A stretch of 64,000 nucleotides of DNA, from contig OZ037769.1 in assembly GCA_964035545.1 (NCBI GenBank), positions 13,506,633-13,570,632 on the forward strand, read 5' to 3'. How positions within the stretch are numbered: the stretch's first letter is position 1; every line of letters starts with the position of its first letter. The position numbers were made by a program, and so were the translations under genes. Shown here piece by piece: positions 11,645 through 22,925 of the stretch. Below the pieces are notes generated by a model that ran no database searches, was not told where the DNA came from, and saw only the letters and a list, made by a program, of their open reading frames with translations. This DNA comes from Bugula neritina (lineage: Eukaryota; Bryozoa; Gymnolaemata; Cheilostomatida; Bugulidae).

Positions 11645-11830
11645 AATAAGGGGGAGTTTAGTGTACTGGTAAGGTTGCTTGGCTTGGCTTGCGAGGTAAC
11701 TCAAGCTCCTGTCAGTCTGTAGGGGGTAGAGTTAGGACTCCGGGCTCGGGTGCTTGCTTGGTAGTGCTCCGCAGTCTAGGATCCTGGGCTAGCACTTACT
11801 AGCGCACCCTAACACATTCTATTGCGTTCA
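11645..11830. other. GC-richer block, possible tRNA-derived repeat
   Basis: GTTTAGTGTACTGGTAAGG resembles a polymerase III A-box region and GAGGTAACTCAAGCTCC a degenerate B-box; the block is clearly richer in G and C than its flanks. No second copy was found here, so its identity stays open. Confidence 0.25.
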
Positions 11831-12248
11831 TACACACAAGTTATATATACTTAGATACTTACCCTGTCTCTCTCTTTTCTTTTCTCTTCCTCCTCGGTCA
11901 CTTTTCTCTCTCGACCGTACTCTCTTTTATACTTGTTATCACTGAACTGAAACTATAAGTTACATTCACACATAGGCCACACCTCCACTATTGTATTTGT
12001 GTTTTAATACAAATAGAATACTTGAACAGAGTTGTGTTCTCACTATGTATATATTATTAAGGAAAGATAACTATAAAATGAAAATTCTGATGAAACAAAA
12101 TTTTACAACAGAGCACTTACTGCTCTGTTTTGTGACTGATTGAAAAAAAAAAGGGAATTGCATTATATAAATACAAAATTATACATTAAGTATAAAAAGA
12201 ATCATTGGCGTGACCAATTAGCAGAGTTCACAATATTAAAATTAATGT

Positions 12249-12556
12249 CACGGGAGCTTTTTGCTCTAGCTTTAAGTAAAATATTGTTCGATGAAAGGTT
12301 TTTTCAAAGCTTTTGCAATAGCTTTTTCTTGGTAGCTTTTGTTTGATGAGTCAGTACAGCTCAAGAACTGAAAGAGGAAAGTTTGCTTTTATTAAAGATG
12401 CAGGCAACTTAGACTGTATTGCCTAAATAATTGTTAAAGTTTTGTGAGAAATATAAACTGTTGGTATTAGGCAGAAGGTTGAGTTGTGTCCTGCATATGT
12501 GCATACAACACCCGTGCTACACATAGGCATCCGTGCCACTCAGCATTCATGCTGAC
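12249..12556 (+). repeat. Dispersed repeat R, copy 1
   Basis: Shares long stretches with the reverse complement of 61190-61585: GGAGCTTTTTGCTCTAGC, a GCAATAGCTTT word, TTAAAGATGCAGGCAACTTA, GTGAGAAATATAAAC and AGGTTGAGTTG, in the same order. Unclassified interspersed element. Confidence 0.7.
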
Positions 12557-12810
12557 ACAATTAACATCTTAAAAGACAAGTTTCAGATAGCTAAAAAACC
12601 TTATACCTTTAAAATAATAGGATCCCAAAGTTTGATGTTGAGTTGTAAGCTTTAATATAGAGCAGGGCAGTCTATAACCTAATGATTCAACTAGCCCCAC
12701 TATCCCCTACCACCCATTTTGGTATATCATGGAAATATAATGCCAAAGAACAGGCCAAGGACAAAATAGCCTTGGTCCTAAACTAGAAGGAAGCTTACCG
12801 TGTTATCTCA

Positions 12811-13458
12811 CTGTTCACACATTGCCATACCATACGTGGTAACAGCAAATATCCGCTATCTTTGGTAACACCTGGATGAATCATACCCCGGTATACGCTG
12901 AGGCTTGATTCAAAAAATCACGTCCGGCTCCCATTGGGTAGAGCTGATTTGGTACTAAAATTTAAAGAACATTTTTGCTAGTTTATTTTAATCGCCTATT
13001 GTTGATTTAATTTAACCAATTCAAAAGTTTTAAAGGATCAAAAATTTTTTATCTGGCTTGTTAAAATTAAACTCAGCTTAAAAATCTAACTTTCCCTAAT
13101 CACAAAAACACACAAACCAAAAACCTAAAATTTAATTGGTCGGCTTAAATATGTATTATTCAAATTAGTTTGCACAATTATTTTACCGACGCAGACATTT
13201 AAAAAGAGATTGTTTTCTTTTATGTAGTCAACGGCATTTGTATAGCATCTTATGAAAAGAATGTTGCAAATAATTTGTGAATAATATCCTAAGGTGTACA
13301 AGTCACCGCAGACAAGAATTAGCCTTATTATGATTGGTCACAACTTGAGGTCATGTGTTGTACTTTTCGAAAAGGTGTGAATGCTTGTTGACAAAATGTA
13401 ACAGCGCAGCCATTTTGTTTGTGCTGCTGCTGTTTTCCATACGGCAATGTGTGAACAG
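12811..13458. mobile_element. Short DNA transposon with terminal inverted repeats
   Basis: The ends are CTGTTCACACATTGCC (left) and its exact reverse complement (right), with weaker complementarity continuing inward past CATAC and AACAGC. Length about 650 bases, no coding capacity, so non-autonomous. I see no clear target duplication and cannot assign a superfamily. Confidence 0.65.
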
Positions 13459-14545
13459 GGGGTATGAGTTGTAGCAATGCCCCCTCCCCCAGGGTTATAA
13501 GGACATAGGCGATTTTAGAAAAGAAAATTAGAAAAATGAAATACTATACTTATTATAAAAGTATCAATAGGGTTAATTATGTAATCTTTAGGATTTTATA
13601 TGCATGCAGGTCCTTTCACACACTGCAAGCACAATCACAGATATTTGTTTTATCAAGCAGTTTTGTTCCCAAGAGTGTCAATCTTTAGTTAGTTATTGAG
13701 TTTCATAAGAAAAACAACGGTACTTTTATTATCAATAATTAATAGGGCAATGCAGGGTTTTTGACTTAACAATGCGAAGCTGATTTTACAGCTCATGTAC
13801 GTGGATATATAATTCAAATTGAGGACTGGTATAATTATTTATTAAAACTGTAATATCAATGTATTTTACCACACCTGAATTTAATTGTATTGATTAAGCA
13901 TCATTAGTAGAACTTAAACTACATTAAACGGTATAGTTTTTTGCAAAATATAAAGTATATTATACCAAATTGGCTTATAAAATAAAATGTGTTATATAAA
14001 TGAATGCATCATAATAACAAATATATTATAATATAAAGTATATTATATCTTATATAAAATCATGCGAAAGAAAATATTTTGTTTGCAGTTTACAATAAAT
14101 TTTAAAAGACAAAATTTTTTTGTAAACAGATTATATTTCACATCTTCATGTAAATTGTTATAGAAAATTAGCTGCCAATAGCTATATTTATCAAACAATA
14201 AATGTATCATTCTGAACCAAGCATTAGTTACTAAAGCTAATGCCGTAACTTTATATAACAGACATGCAGCAGCTGGCTTGAAAAGAATTACATAAAATGT
14301 TTTCCCCAATGTTACTTTCTGCTAAACTTAGGCTCCTTAGGTTCGTGATCACAATGGTTTGATGTGCCAGCTCCTCAACAAATATATTAAGGAATATAAG
14401 GATACTAGAGCTATAGACAGAACTGCGTAAAGCCTCCAAAATAAACGCCCAACGCAAAATTTTTCCTGCTATTTGGTTGTTATCAATAGATATGCTGCGT
14501 GCGTTGGATGTTTGTGTGACGTGATAGGAAGATGCCCGAACAGTG

Positions 14546-15822
14546 TCACTCTTTTTGATCCGCGGTATTGGTTGCTGTGGAAACAAAGCTTTTCTCATCT
14601 TCTTTACTCTTAGCTAAATGTTAAATAAAATGGCTATTATAGTTATAAGCTTATGCTATTTGCTAATTTTATAATATATCTTGTTTTGGTTATGATACAT
14701 CTACATAGATCTGTATTATAGTTATAACTGAAACGTACCAGCTAAAAGACGGTCCTTTTCTGCATTCAGTTTGTTGATTAGTTGCATGAGCTCAGCTATT
14801 CTCTGGTTTTGGCTCTCAATGACCTGCGTTAGATCCAGTTTCTCATTGCAAGACTTCAACAACATGCGGCTTGAGGAAGGGGCTGAACAAGATTTAACAT
14901 AACATGTTATTAATCTTTTGGTAACAGATTTTACTGCAGTAAATTTTGAAGCCAAGAAAATAATTACAAGTTTGTTCTATTTTCTATAGCTTCAGCTATT
15001 ATAGTAGATGCAGATTTATACTACAGCTTTATACTGCATAAGTATCAAACATTTTCATTATACTTCGGGTTTTTGGTACATGGCGAGCTAATAAAAAGCA
15101 CTTGTCTGAACATCAATAAATTTGCTTTCATGACTAAAAAGTGATTATGTAAAATTAAATAATGAAAAAATGAACTCAAAACTACATGCACTTCTCACAT
15201 CACATTATTCTATTATATAAACCATAAAACAATACAATAAGTATGTCATATATTCAACAAGCAGCTCACCTTTGTTCTGCACATGCTCAGTGACCGCAGG
15301 TAGAGGGCAGTGTTTGAGTACCAACTCGCCGGCAGTTTCATTTCTGTTGTTCCTGATCTCAATGATGTCTCGTTCATTTGCCACCAAAAAGTGTTGAGTC
15401 AGCTTGGTGAAGGTCTTGATGCCGTTGCTGGCTGCCAGGTGAAGAACCGTGTTGCCGTCACAGTCAGCCATTTGCAGAAGTTGTCTTCTCCCATGTCTGT
15501 TAGGTGCTGCCAATAGTATGTCGCAGACTACAGGCCAGTGACCGTGAGCGGCTGCGACGTGTAGAGCGGTTTGTCTAGAGTCACTCCGAACTAATAGCAC
15601 GGAATACAGACTTCCTTTGGGGATGGATGCTAGCATATGTCTCAGGACAACTCTTCTACCAGTCTTTGCGGCAGAATGTAACGGTGTGAAGTTATTGGTC
15701 TGGTCTCTGAGTCTAAGTGCCGATACTAACTGAGCAGGGCTGAGACGACCCTTTAAGGTTCTGAAGCTTCTAATAGCCCCAGTTTCCGCGATGAAGTGAA
15801 GTAGCTTCTTAGACTGAGGCAT
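14546..15822 (-). CDS. Ankyrin-repeat protein with C-terminal coiled coil, 254 residues
   Basis: Exons 15822-15270, 14882-14739 and 14613-14546 join in phase 1 twice and give a 254-residue frame ending in TGA. The first exon carries about three to four ankyrin repeats, recognisable from FTPLHSAAKTGRRVVLRHML, TALHVAAAHGHWPVVCDILL and TVLHLAASNG. The second exon is a coiled coil (VIESQNQRIAELMQLINKLN); the third is a short charged tail ending TNTADQKE. The start MPQSKKLLHF follows directly after an acceptor (CTTACAG), so an upstream non-coding exon is likely (candidate donor near 15968). Ankyrin repeats bind other proteins and the helix probably oligomerises; no enzyme motif or signal peptide is present. 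The coiled coil resembles those of the genes at 5389-6487 and 19039-20511. Confidence 0.85.
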
Positions 15823-18800
15823 CTGTAAGATTGTGGCTATAGTATATATAGAAGGTTGTAAGCTTACAAACACTCTATAATGTATACTAAGTATGACTGA
15901 TTAGGTTTATAGCAAGCAGTAACTATAATATAAAATATGGTTTAGATAAAAGATCAATGTTAATCATACCTTCAAATCTCATGACATGCAGTGTGTGTGA
16001 GTCTATTGGAAATCACAAATAACTGAAATAAATGAAGTTGCATATAACTTGTATAGTACAGATTGTTATCACTAGAACAAAGTGAGGCAGTTCACTTCAA
16101 GCAAGCTTTGTGGTATGGAAGTTTCCATTTGTTTGATTATGTAGTGATACGTATAGAAAGCAGTTTCATATTACTAATCATACACTGCATCACCTATATG
16201 TTAGGCAGTTTCATTTCATGTACACATTTATTATATATGTAGTTTATTTCTACTGGCTATACACTTATCCCTTTTATACACAGTTTCATTTTATTAGATA
16301 TACATACTATGATTATATATATGCAGTTTCTTATTACTTGAAATTTTGAGCCAAAATGTGCATGCATTTTGTAAGCTTATAAATAGGTTTCCTTTCAATC
16401 TGACAAGAGTTGCTAAGCTGCAACAAGATATTTTGGAGTTGTTGGCCCTGAGTGGTAAATAACAGCATTGATAAGTTAATTGAATCAGTGCATATGTACT
16501 GCCATCAAGCAAAGCTGGGTTTAATATTTCTTAGAACAAAATATGCTAGATATAGAAGTAGTTTGCACAAAGTTACTGTGGTTTATAGACAATGGCATTT
16601 ACACACCATATTGCGCATAAGTAAGTTTTAGATGTGTATGCAAAAGCAGGTGCATATATAATACATAAATTAACTATATGTACATAATTAAGGTTCAATT
16701 TTTAGTTTGAACTCCTGTTCAACATCTTTAGCAGTTTCGTCAGAGGTCTTATGTTGCATACAGTAACTGAAATAATATTTGTCCTACACTGAGATTCAAA
16801 CCACAGACCTCTGGCTTGTAAGCTAGTATTCTTAACCATACGAACTACACCACAGAGGCTTCTTAGACATTTCAGCACCACAGAAACCATATTCACATGG
16901 TCTATATTGTCATGCAGATGTAAATCATTCATAGAGAAAAGAAGAGATCAAGAGAGACAATTGTTGGGACATTCCAAGAGCATTGAATGCTTTTAAGCTT
17001 TCAATACATTATGCTAGCATGTAAATAACAAGATCACATCCTTAAAGCTTTATTTGAAGTTTTATATTTAAATGTTAGCTATTCTATGTATTTTGTAGAA
17101 AACAGCTCAAGTATAACAGCCATAATATACTGGCTACCACAAAAAGTTAACTTTTAGGCTTTTATTAAAACCGACATTTTATGCCATTCTTTCTTTTTCA
17201 TTCCATCTTTAATGGTGGTCAATGCACATTTATATTAAAACACAACAACAATGCTATATTATGTTGCAGTATCTAAACTAATATTGATTTATGTTTACAG
17301 CTATATATTAAAAGGGTTGCACTGCATCACTATTATAAGAATAAATTGACTTCAGGCATATCCGATTTTGCCAGTAGGCCTACGCTAAGAGAAAAGAGCA
17401 GAATATAGAGATAAAATTTGGTCAGTTCAATTTCTGTGAATGAATGCCTGCAATATATTTATTATAGCTCCTAATTTGCATGAGTATTCGTGTACCATGA
17501 CAGATTTAAAGGCATGTGTTTTTTCAAGTTGCTTTTCATAATTATTTCTTAACTGGTTGCTTAAACTAATTGTAAAAACTGTAATGCATTATATATATAT
17601 AGCAACAAAAGGCAATTGTTTTGAATAGTTTGTGTAAATGTATTTATTAAAGCATCTATAAATTAAAGTGAATCACTAAAATTTAGCAAGCTCATAAACA
17701 AATTAAGTTTATATCAAATGTTAAAATAATATATTAGTATAAAATGAAAAGTAGACATTTTCATTGACAAGCAAATGAAGTAATTACATATTATTATAGT
17801 GAAAAGCATAATAAAATAAAACACACACACGCACGCTAGCAGGTTAAACTAGAATACTTATGTATTATAATATGTAAATTATAGTGCTAATAAAAACACT
17901 GTGCTATGTTTATATACCAATACAAATGGTTGATAGCAATCAATCAATTTCAGCAACTCCATTGGTAAAGTTTGATATTAGAACTGATAGCAAGCAAACA
18001 AACATATAAAATCCATAAGAAACTAGAAGCAGAGCAACAAATCATTATATATTATACATAATATAATAGTTATGATGAAAACAGATATTTTTGGCTAATG
18101 GCAACATATTGACCTGATTTACAAGTTTAAATTTACTATACTAACGTAATATTTGAAATGAAATAGTTAAAATCAGCAGTTGAAATGATTCAAGCATGTG
18201 TTTATGTAGGGGTGTCACTATGTATACTGGTTTCATTAATTGTGCCCTATTTAAACAAACCTTGTGAAATATACAATAATTGGGTTTAAACTGTCTATAG
18301 CCTCAGCTCCACATTATATAAGATACACCGCTTAGTTTCTGTGTTCACTACTTTGTTTGCTGGAAAGACTAAAATTTTTTCATACATTAACTCGAGGTCC
18401 AGTACAACTATTTCCACTTTAAAGATTCCAATGATTTCTAAAGATATAGAAGTCCTGTCCACAACAAAACTATGTCTTTTTGTACCATTCTAGCAGGCAA
18501 TTTCACACTCACATAGTATTAGCCAATTATATATACTCATAGTCTTTATTGATGCATATAACATCAAAACGACATCAGAGTAATTTTCACTAAAGTGAAC
18601 TGCTTGGTATAAAGTGGCACAGTCGCAATAAATTGTGAAACTGGTACATCTATAACATTCATGCAGAAAAGGAGCATGCTTTCATATGCATAAATTAACC
18701 AAACTTCATTCCATATATTTTAGAAAAGGGAGTTTAAATGAGGCAGATGTGTAGCATCTACTGTTAAATTTCCGTAATTTTAATACATCATACACTACAG

Positions 18801-19038
18801 AAAATGCTATACTTTGCCTTAAGAGACTTTAAGTAACCCAATTAGTATATCAGTTTGAAGGAACACAAGCCATCCGCCATTGAATTGAACATAGTGACAC
18901 CCCAACTATTGATGCAGAGGTTTAAAACATGAGCTATTATTTTGACCCACAATAATAAACATTTTTAAAAGATAGAAAAGCAGTGCTGGGGTTAAATAAT
19001 CACATAAATCATTAAGGTTGCCTTTAAACCGAGAGGAG
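15823..19038. other. Intergenic, AT-rich, one SINE head
   Basis: No supported exon. A possible non-coding first exon for the ankyrin gene ends near 15968 (TTTGAAG then GTATGATT on the minus strand). A tRNA-like SINE head lies at 16787-16861. The rest shows nothing recognisable. Confidence 0.5.
16787..16861 (-). mobile_element. tRNA-like SINE head (family 2)
   Basis: On the minus strand GCCTCTGTGGTGTAG, then GGTTAAGAATACTAGC, CAAGCCAGAGGT and the B-box-like GGTTTGAATCT appear in tRNA order. Related heads lie at 43045, 43290 and 50723. The anticodon arm has a mismatch and a six-base loop, so it is not a working tRNA. Confidence 0.55.
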
Positions 19039-20511
19039 TTACTCAGTTGCTTGGTGAGACAGCCCCGTATCTTCCGTCTGGGTGGCCCGGCAAGTTACGG
19101 GTTCGGGCTCTAAAACAGAATTATATAAATTGGAACATTTCTTTCTATAATAGGGCTATACCTTAGCATAATAGCAAATTATAAAGTTATGTACATAATG
19201 TAGTTGTGTTAGCTCGCTAACTTAAAAAACACATAAAATAATACAATATAAATTACACCATTTTTAAAGTCTTTTCTACAAAATTACATACACGCTTTAT
19301 TCAGTCAGCTCAACTGTGTGCTGTACATGTTTGATAAACTCAGACTAGCTATTCCGGTAGCCAAGCCTACTATAGGAGATATTTGTTATTTTAGTAGGTA
19401 AATATAAGCTAGTTATATCTAACAATATATCTCATTGGAAATCTGGTTTAACCGAAAAACTCGTTAGTTAGCAATTCCTATAGCACATCATACTACACTT
19501 CGTTCAAGCTAAAATAACCTAATGATTATATATAAATATTAAAAAAACCATATAAAATATTATTTTAAAAATATGTTGAAAGCTACACAATTTTTCATAA
19601 TTGCTGTAAGCAATATGATCTAGGAAAGCAAGAAATAGTAAAGTTCTATATTATTAAAGCCTAATAATTTATAGCACTCTTTTTGATAGAAAAACTGAAT
19701 TGCCATCAGTACAATAAAACAATTACTATGACATGGTAGAAAATTGCTCAATAAATTCAGTTATTATATGAATGGGATAAAACTGTCTATGAAGATTAAA
19801 AATAAAATAGTTTTACTCACCTGGCTTTTGCTGAGACTTTTGCAGCTCCTTTTTGACTTCTAAAACATGTTTTATAGCATTTATATATACAACTGTGCAG
19901 AATTTTACTGCTTCACAAGATAGAAACATCTATTACAGCTAATTAATTATTGCATAAATTGAATAAGTTGAATTACAAGAGAAAATTTTCCAACTTTTTT
20001 ACAGATCAATAAGCTAAGAAATAAAAAAATTGTGAATGAAACTCAAAACAGATTGTTCTGAAATAACAAAAAAATTATAACTGCATTTGAGCTATATCGT
20101 CCAGTTCTAGGAGAGAGAAAATTTTAAAATAATTTCTTTAAATAAACAAGTAATAATTATTTTAAACTGTTCTTACTAAGATAACTTGCAAATCTATTGA
20201 GTGATTACTTCAGTTTGTAGTATAATTTTAACCTGTACCTCAGAGGGCTCATTATATGGTAGCAGAAATAGACATTTTTTACCCCCAAAAAAACAGATTT
20301 TGCTTAGAAACATCAAGAAATGAGCGGCTGTAGGCTTTGATTGGCACAGTTACAACGGAAGAAATCAGCAATATTTTATAATTTGCTAACCAGAAAGTTG
20401 ATTTTCTAAATCAGTTATACGTCTAGTGTTATCTCTAATGACTGTTTCCAAGTTGGGTTGAGCATTGGAGTTTGAACTTTGACCTTTAGTGGTGTTTTGT
20501 GCGGAGGCCAT
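19039..20511 (-). CDS. Small coiled-coil protein, 76 residues, three exons
   Basis: Exons 20511-20391, 19859-19821 (39 bases) and 19109-19039 join with both introns in phase 1 into a 76-residue frame ending in TAA. Start MASAQNTTKGQSSNSNAQPN is a polar leader; residues about 21-53 are a short coiled coil (VIRDNTRRITDLENQLSEV); the tail is Thr/Glu/Gln-rich and ends GLSHQATE. No signal peptide or membrane span. Exon layout and intron phases repeat those of the gene at 5389-6487, and the helix aligns with the ankyrin protein's coiled-coil exon (VI then five residues then RI then xxL). An acceptor-like ACATTAG precedes the ATG, so a first non-coding exon upstream is likely. Three AT-rich tandem units sit just 5' of the start. 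Family not recognised. Confidence 0.78.
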
Positions 20512-20538
20512 AACACGAAACTAATGTCTGTTATACAT

Positions 20539-20695
20539 ACATGCACATATTATATATAAACGCATATAAATATATATAAATATATATATTTATATTTATA
20601 CATGCACATATTATATATAAACGCATATAAATATATATATTTATATTTATACATGCACATATTATATATAAACGTATATAAATATATATAAAGAG
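20539..20695. repeat. Three-copy AT-rich tandem repeat
   Basis: The word ACATGCACATATTATATATA starts at 20539, 20600 and 20651, giving units of 61, 51 and about 45 bases. It lies between the start codon of the 76-residue coiled-coil gene and the hammerhead ribozyme. Confidence 0.9.
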
Positions 20696-20799
20696 TCACT
20701 TGAGCTCTCTGCATGGCTTGAGTTTACACACCTTTTAAATATGCTTTAGTAGAAACATAAGTTTCCACTATTGCGAAGGTGTGAGCCATGGTACTCTGT

Positions 20800-20846
20800 T
20801 CTGTGCTGATGAGGGGACAAACCCCGAAACAGCTGCTGTCCACAGA
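20800..20846 (+). ncRNA. Type I hammerhead self-cleaving ribozyme
   Basis: All core positions are present and in order. Stem I is TCTGTG (20800-20805) pairing exactly with CACAGA (20841-20846). The catalytic box CTGATGA is 20806-20812. Stem II is GGGG (813-816) with CCCC (822-825) around loop ACAAA. The GAAA box is 20826-20829. Stem III is CAG/CTG with a three-base loop, preceded by the required A-U pair (829/839). The cleavage triplet GTC ends at 20840, so cleavage would be 3' of C20840. The open helix is I and stem III is very short, as known for hammerheads in Penelope-like retroelements and animal retrozymes. A TA repeat follows directly. No reverse transcriptase lies nearby, so this is probably a stranded piece of such an element. 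Confidence 0.9.
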
Positions 20847-21135
20847 TTGAGGTATATATATATATATATATATTGCGCACAATATAATAATAAATAATCT
20901 ATAAAATATTAAGCAAACACACTCGAACAAATAATCCTAATTTTCTGATTCAGTAAATAAAATGCAATTTGGTAAAGTTCAAAACAAATGGACTTACGAT
21001 TAGCACTATAGCTGATGCATGGCTGTGTAGAGTAAAAGTACATTAGCTATAGTAGGGAGTCACGGAGTGTGATCAGTATTGGTGGCTGATGTAAACATGT
21101 AAAACATCACTATTCTGGTATTGATTACGATTGGG

Positions 21136-22070
21136 CTTATTAAGGAAAGTTTCTATTTGGCAATGGGAAAGTCCAAGTATTAGATTTGATTCAACAAAGG
21201 GAAAAAGTTGGAAAATTTGGGGAGCTCCGAGAAACGATCACAGCAAACTGAGTACGGCCTATAACAATGTTCAGTCTGTAAACACACACTCGCACACACA
21301 CACGCACGCACTCGCGCATCATGTATACACACCCGCACACACATATGCATGCAACACTCATCACATCTATGGCCTGTACCACACTTCTAGCTTCTGTGAT
21401 TGAAATAGTAAACATTGAGCAACTGAGTGTCTCAACATTAACTGGGAATTGAAATATTATAGGCATGTAAAAAGGCTAGTAGTTGTCTTCTTATAAACTT
21501 TAAAATTAGATAACTCTGGAAAATAAAACTTGAGTTTTGTGAATAACTAAAATTGAGATACAAAAGTCAGACCCATGGTTTGATATAGCACCCGGAAGCA
21601 GAATTTTAAATTAACAAGTAGCGTAAATACTATATACGAGCGTACATTAAGTAGACAATGTATAACATATCATGTACTAACATATAACATATATAATGTA
21701 CTCGCTTATACAGCCATGCATTAGTAACATGAAGTATGCAGTCTCATGATTTCATAACGATTAATCAAACTACAAACTAGAATTCAACATTTATAGTACT
21801 TTGCACTTTAGCAATACCCTATAAAGTCCTGTTTGATTCTATAAACTCAGTTAGAGCACAACAATTACTAAACCCTGCTCAACACTCATTACTACTGATT
21901 TTATGTTAGGTACATGCAATAATATTTAGTATTGAATATATTTGGCTGATTTACACTTTAATAGATAATTAGTATGTTACATAACAAATATGTATAAGAT
22001 TGTCTGAAAAAATATAAAATGAATGTACTTACTATTTATGTAACTAATGATTGTGTGTGATAAAGGTGGC
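21136..22070. repeat. Tandem segmental duplication, copy 1
   Basis: Starts AAAGTTTCTATTTGGCAA and shares many landmarks in order with 22167-22925: TTGGAAAATTTGGG, CTAGTAGTTG, TTGTGAATAACTAAA, GATTAATCAAACTACAA, and a terminal ACTTACTATTTA-GTAACT word. Copy 1 carries a CA-rich microsatellite near 21280-21345. Read on the minus strand the terminal word is a splice donor (AAATA then GTAAGT). Confidence 0.75.
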
Positions 22071-22166
22071 TTTTAATAGATAGCGGATAAATTTGCTTAA
22101 AGTTGGTGGCTTACTATCACTAGTATAGAACAACTCCATTCAACTGCGAAATTGCTAGTGAGCTAA

Positions 22167-22925
22167 TGAATGAAAGTTTCTATTTGGCAACTGGAAATCC
22201 CCAGTACTAGGTATGAAATTTAGTAAATGGAACGTCTTGGAAAATTTGGGAAGTTTTGAAATATTGTCACCTAACAGTTTCAGTACAGCAATTCCACACA
22301 CCAGCAGCACCAACCTTCTATAAGCTATGAGCAGATTATTGAGATAGAGAACCTTGGGCGGAGCTTCTCAACATAAACTGGGCAGGCGTTAAGCAGAATA
22401 ACTGAGCTAGTAGTTACCTCCTCATATACAATAAACAAACAGTAAGACAACTCTCATTAACCACTTGTAATATAGCAAGTCAATCTTGTGAATAACTAAA
22501 CAAGAAATGAAGACCTATAAATGCATACGTTACTCATAGCACACATTATAGGCACCACACGTATAGTAATGTTAGCATGGGGATATCCACATTGTACAAA
22601 GTAGTAGACAAGCATAATTCACTCATTGTACCAGCTTATAGTCCATATAAACCATGATATTATGTAATATCCTAATGATTAATCAAACTACAACTCTGAA
22701 GTAAGTCAATTATATTCTTTCATTATATTTTCCCATACAAATGCTTCAGAGTTCTAGCTGTTTAGTTTTTATAGACCCAGTTAGGCTACATAAATAGAAA
22801 TTGAAACCTACATGCAATATGCTTTTTTATATTGTTTTACATAATGTTATGTATTTTTACAAAATTAATATAAGTTTTAATATGTTTTATAATACTTACT
22901 ATTTAAGTAACTGAGGCATGTCTGT
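22167..22925. repeat. Tandem segmental duplication, copy 2
   Basis: Second unit of the duplication described for 21136-22070, considerably diverged. On the minus strand it ends in CAGTTACTTAAATA followed by GTAAGTATT, a good donor, which could be a first exon for the downstream minus-strand gene. Confidence 0.7.

Larger units (their letters stand above)
6488..14545. other. Eight-kilobase intergenic region built mostly of transposon remains
   Basis: No convincing coding exons. It contains, in order, a hAT-like fragment, a possible solo LTR, a foldback MITE, a candidate first exon, half of a hairpin element, a second MITE subfamily fragment, a GC-richer unknown repeat, a dispersed repeat and a short DNA transposon, each listed separately. 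Confidence 0.6.

Noticed and set aside
12140-12346. Plus-strand frame of 68 codons
   Set aside because: Lies mostly in dispersed repeat R, whose other copy lacks the frame.
20724-20930. Minus-strand frame of 68 codons across the hammerhead
   Set aside because: It is antisense to the ribozyme and contains a TA-repeat-encoded Ile-Tyr run; no splice or homology support.
21191-21466. Minus-strand frame of about 90 codons
   Set aside because: Crosses a CA-rich microsatellite in the tandem duplication; composition is repeat-driven.
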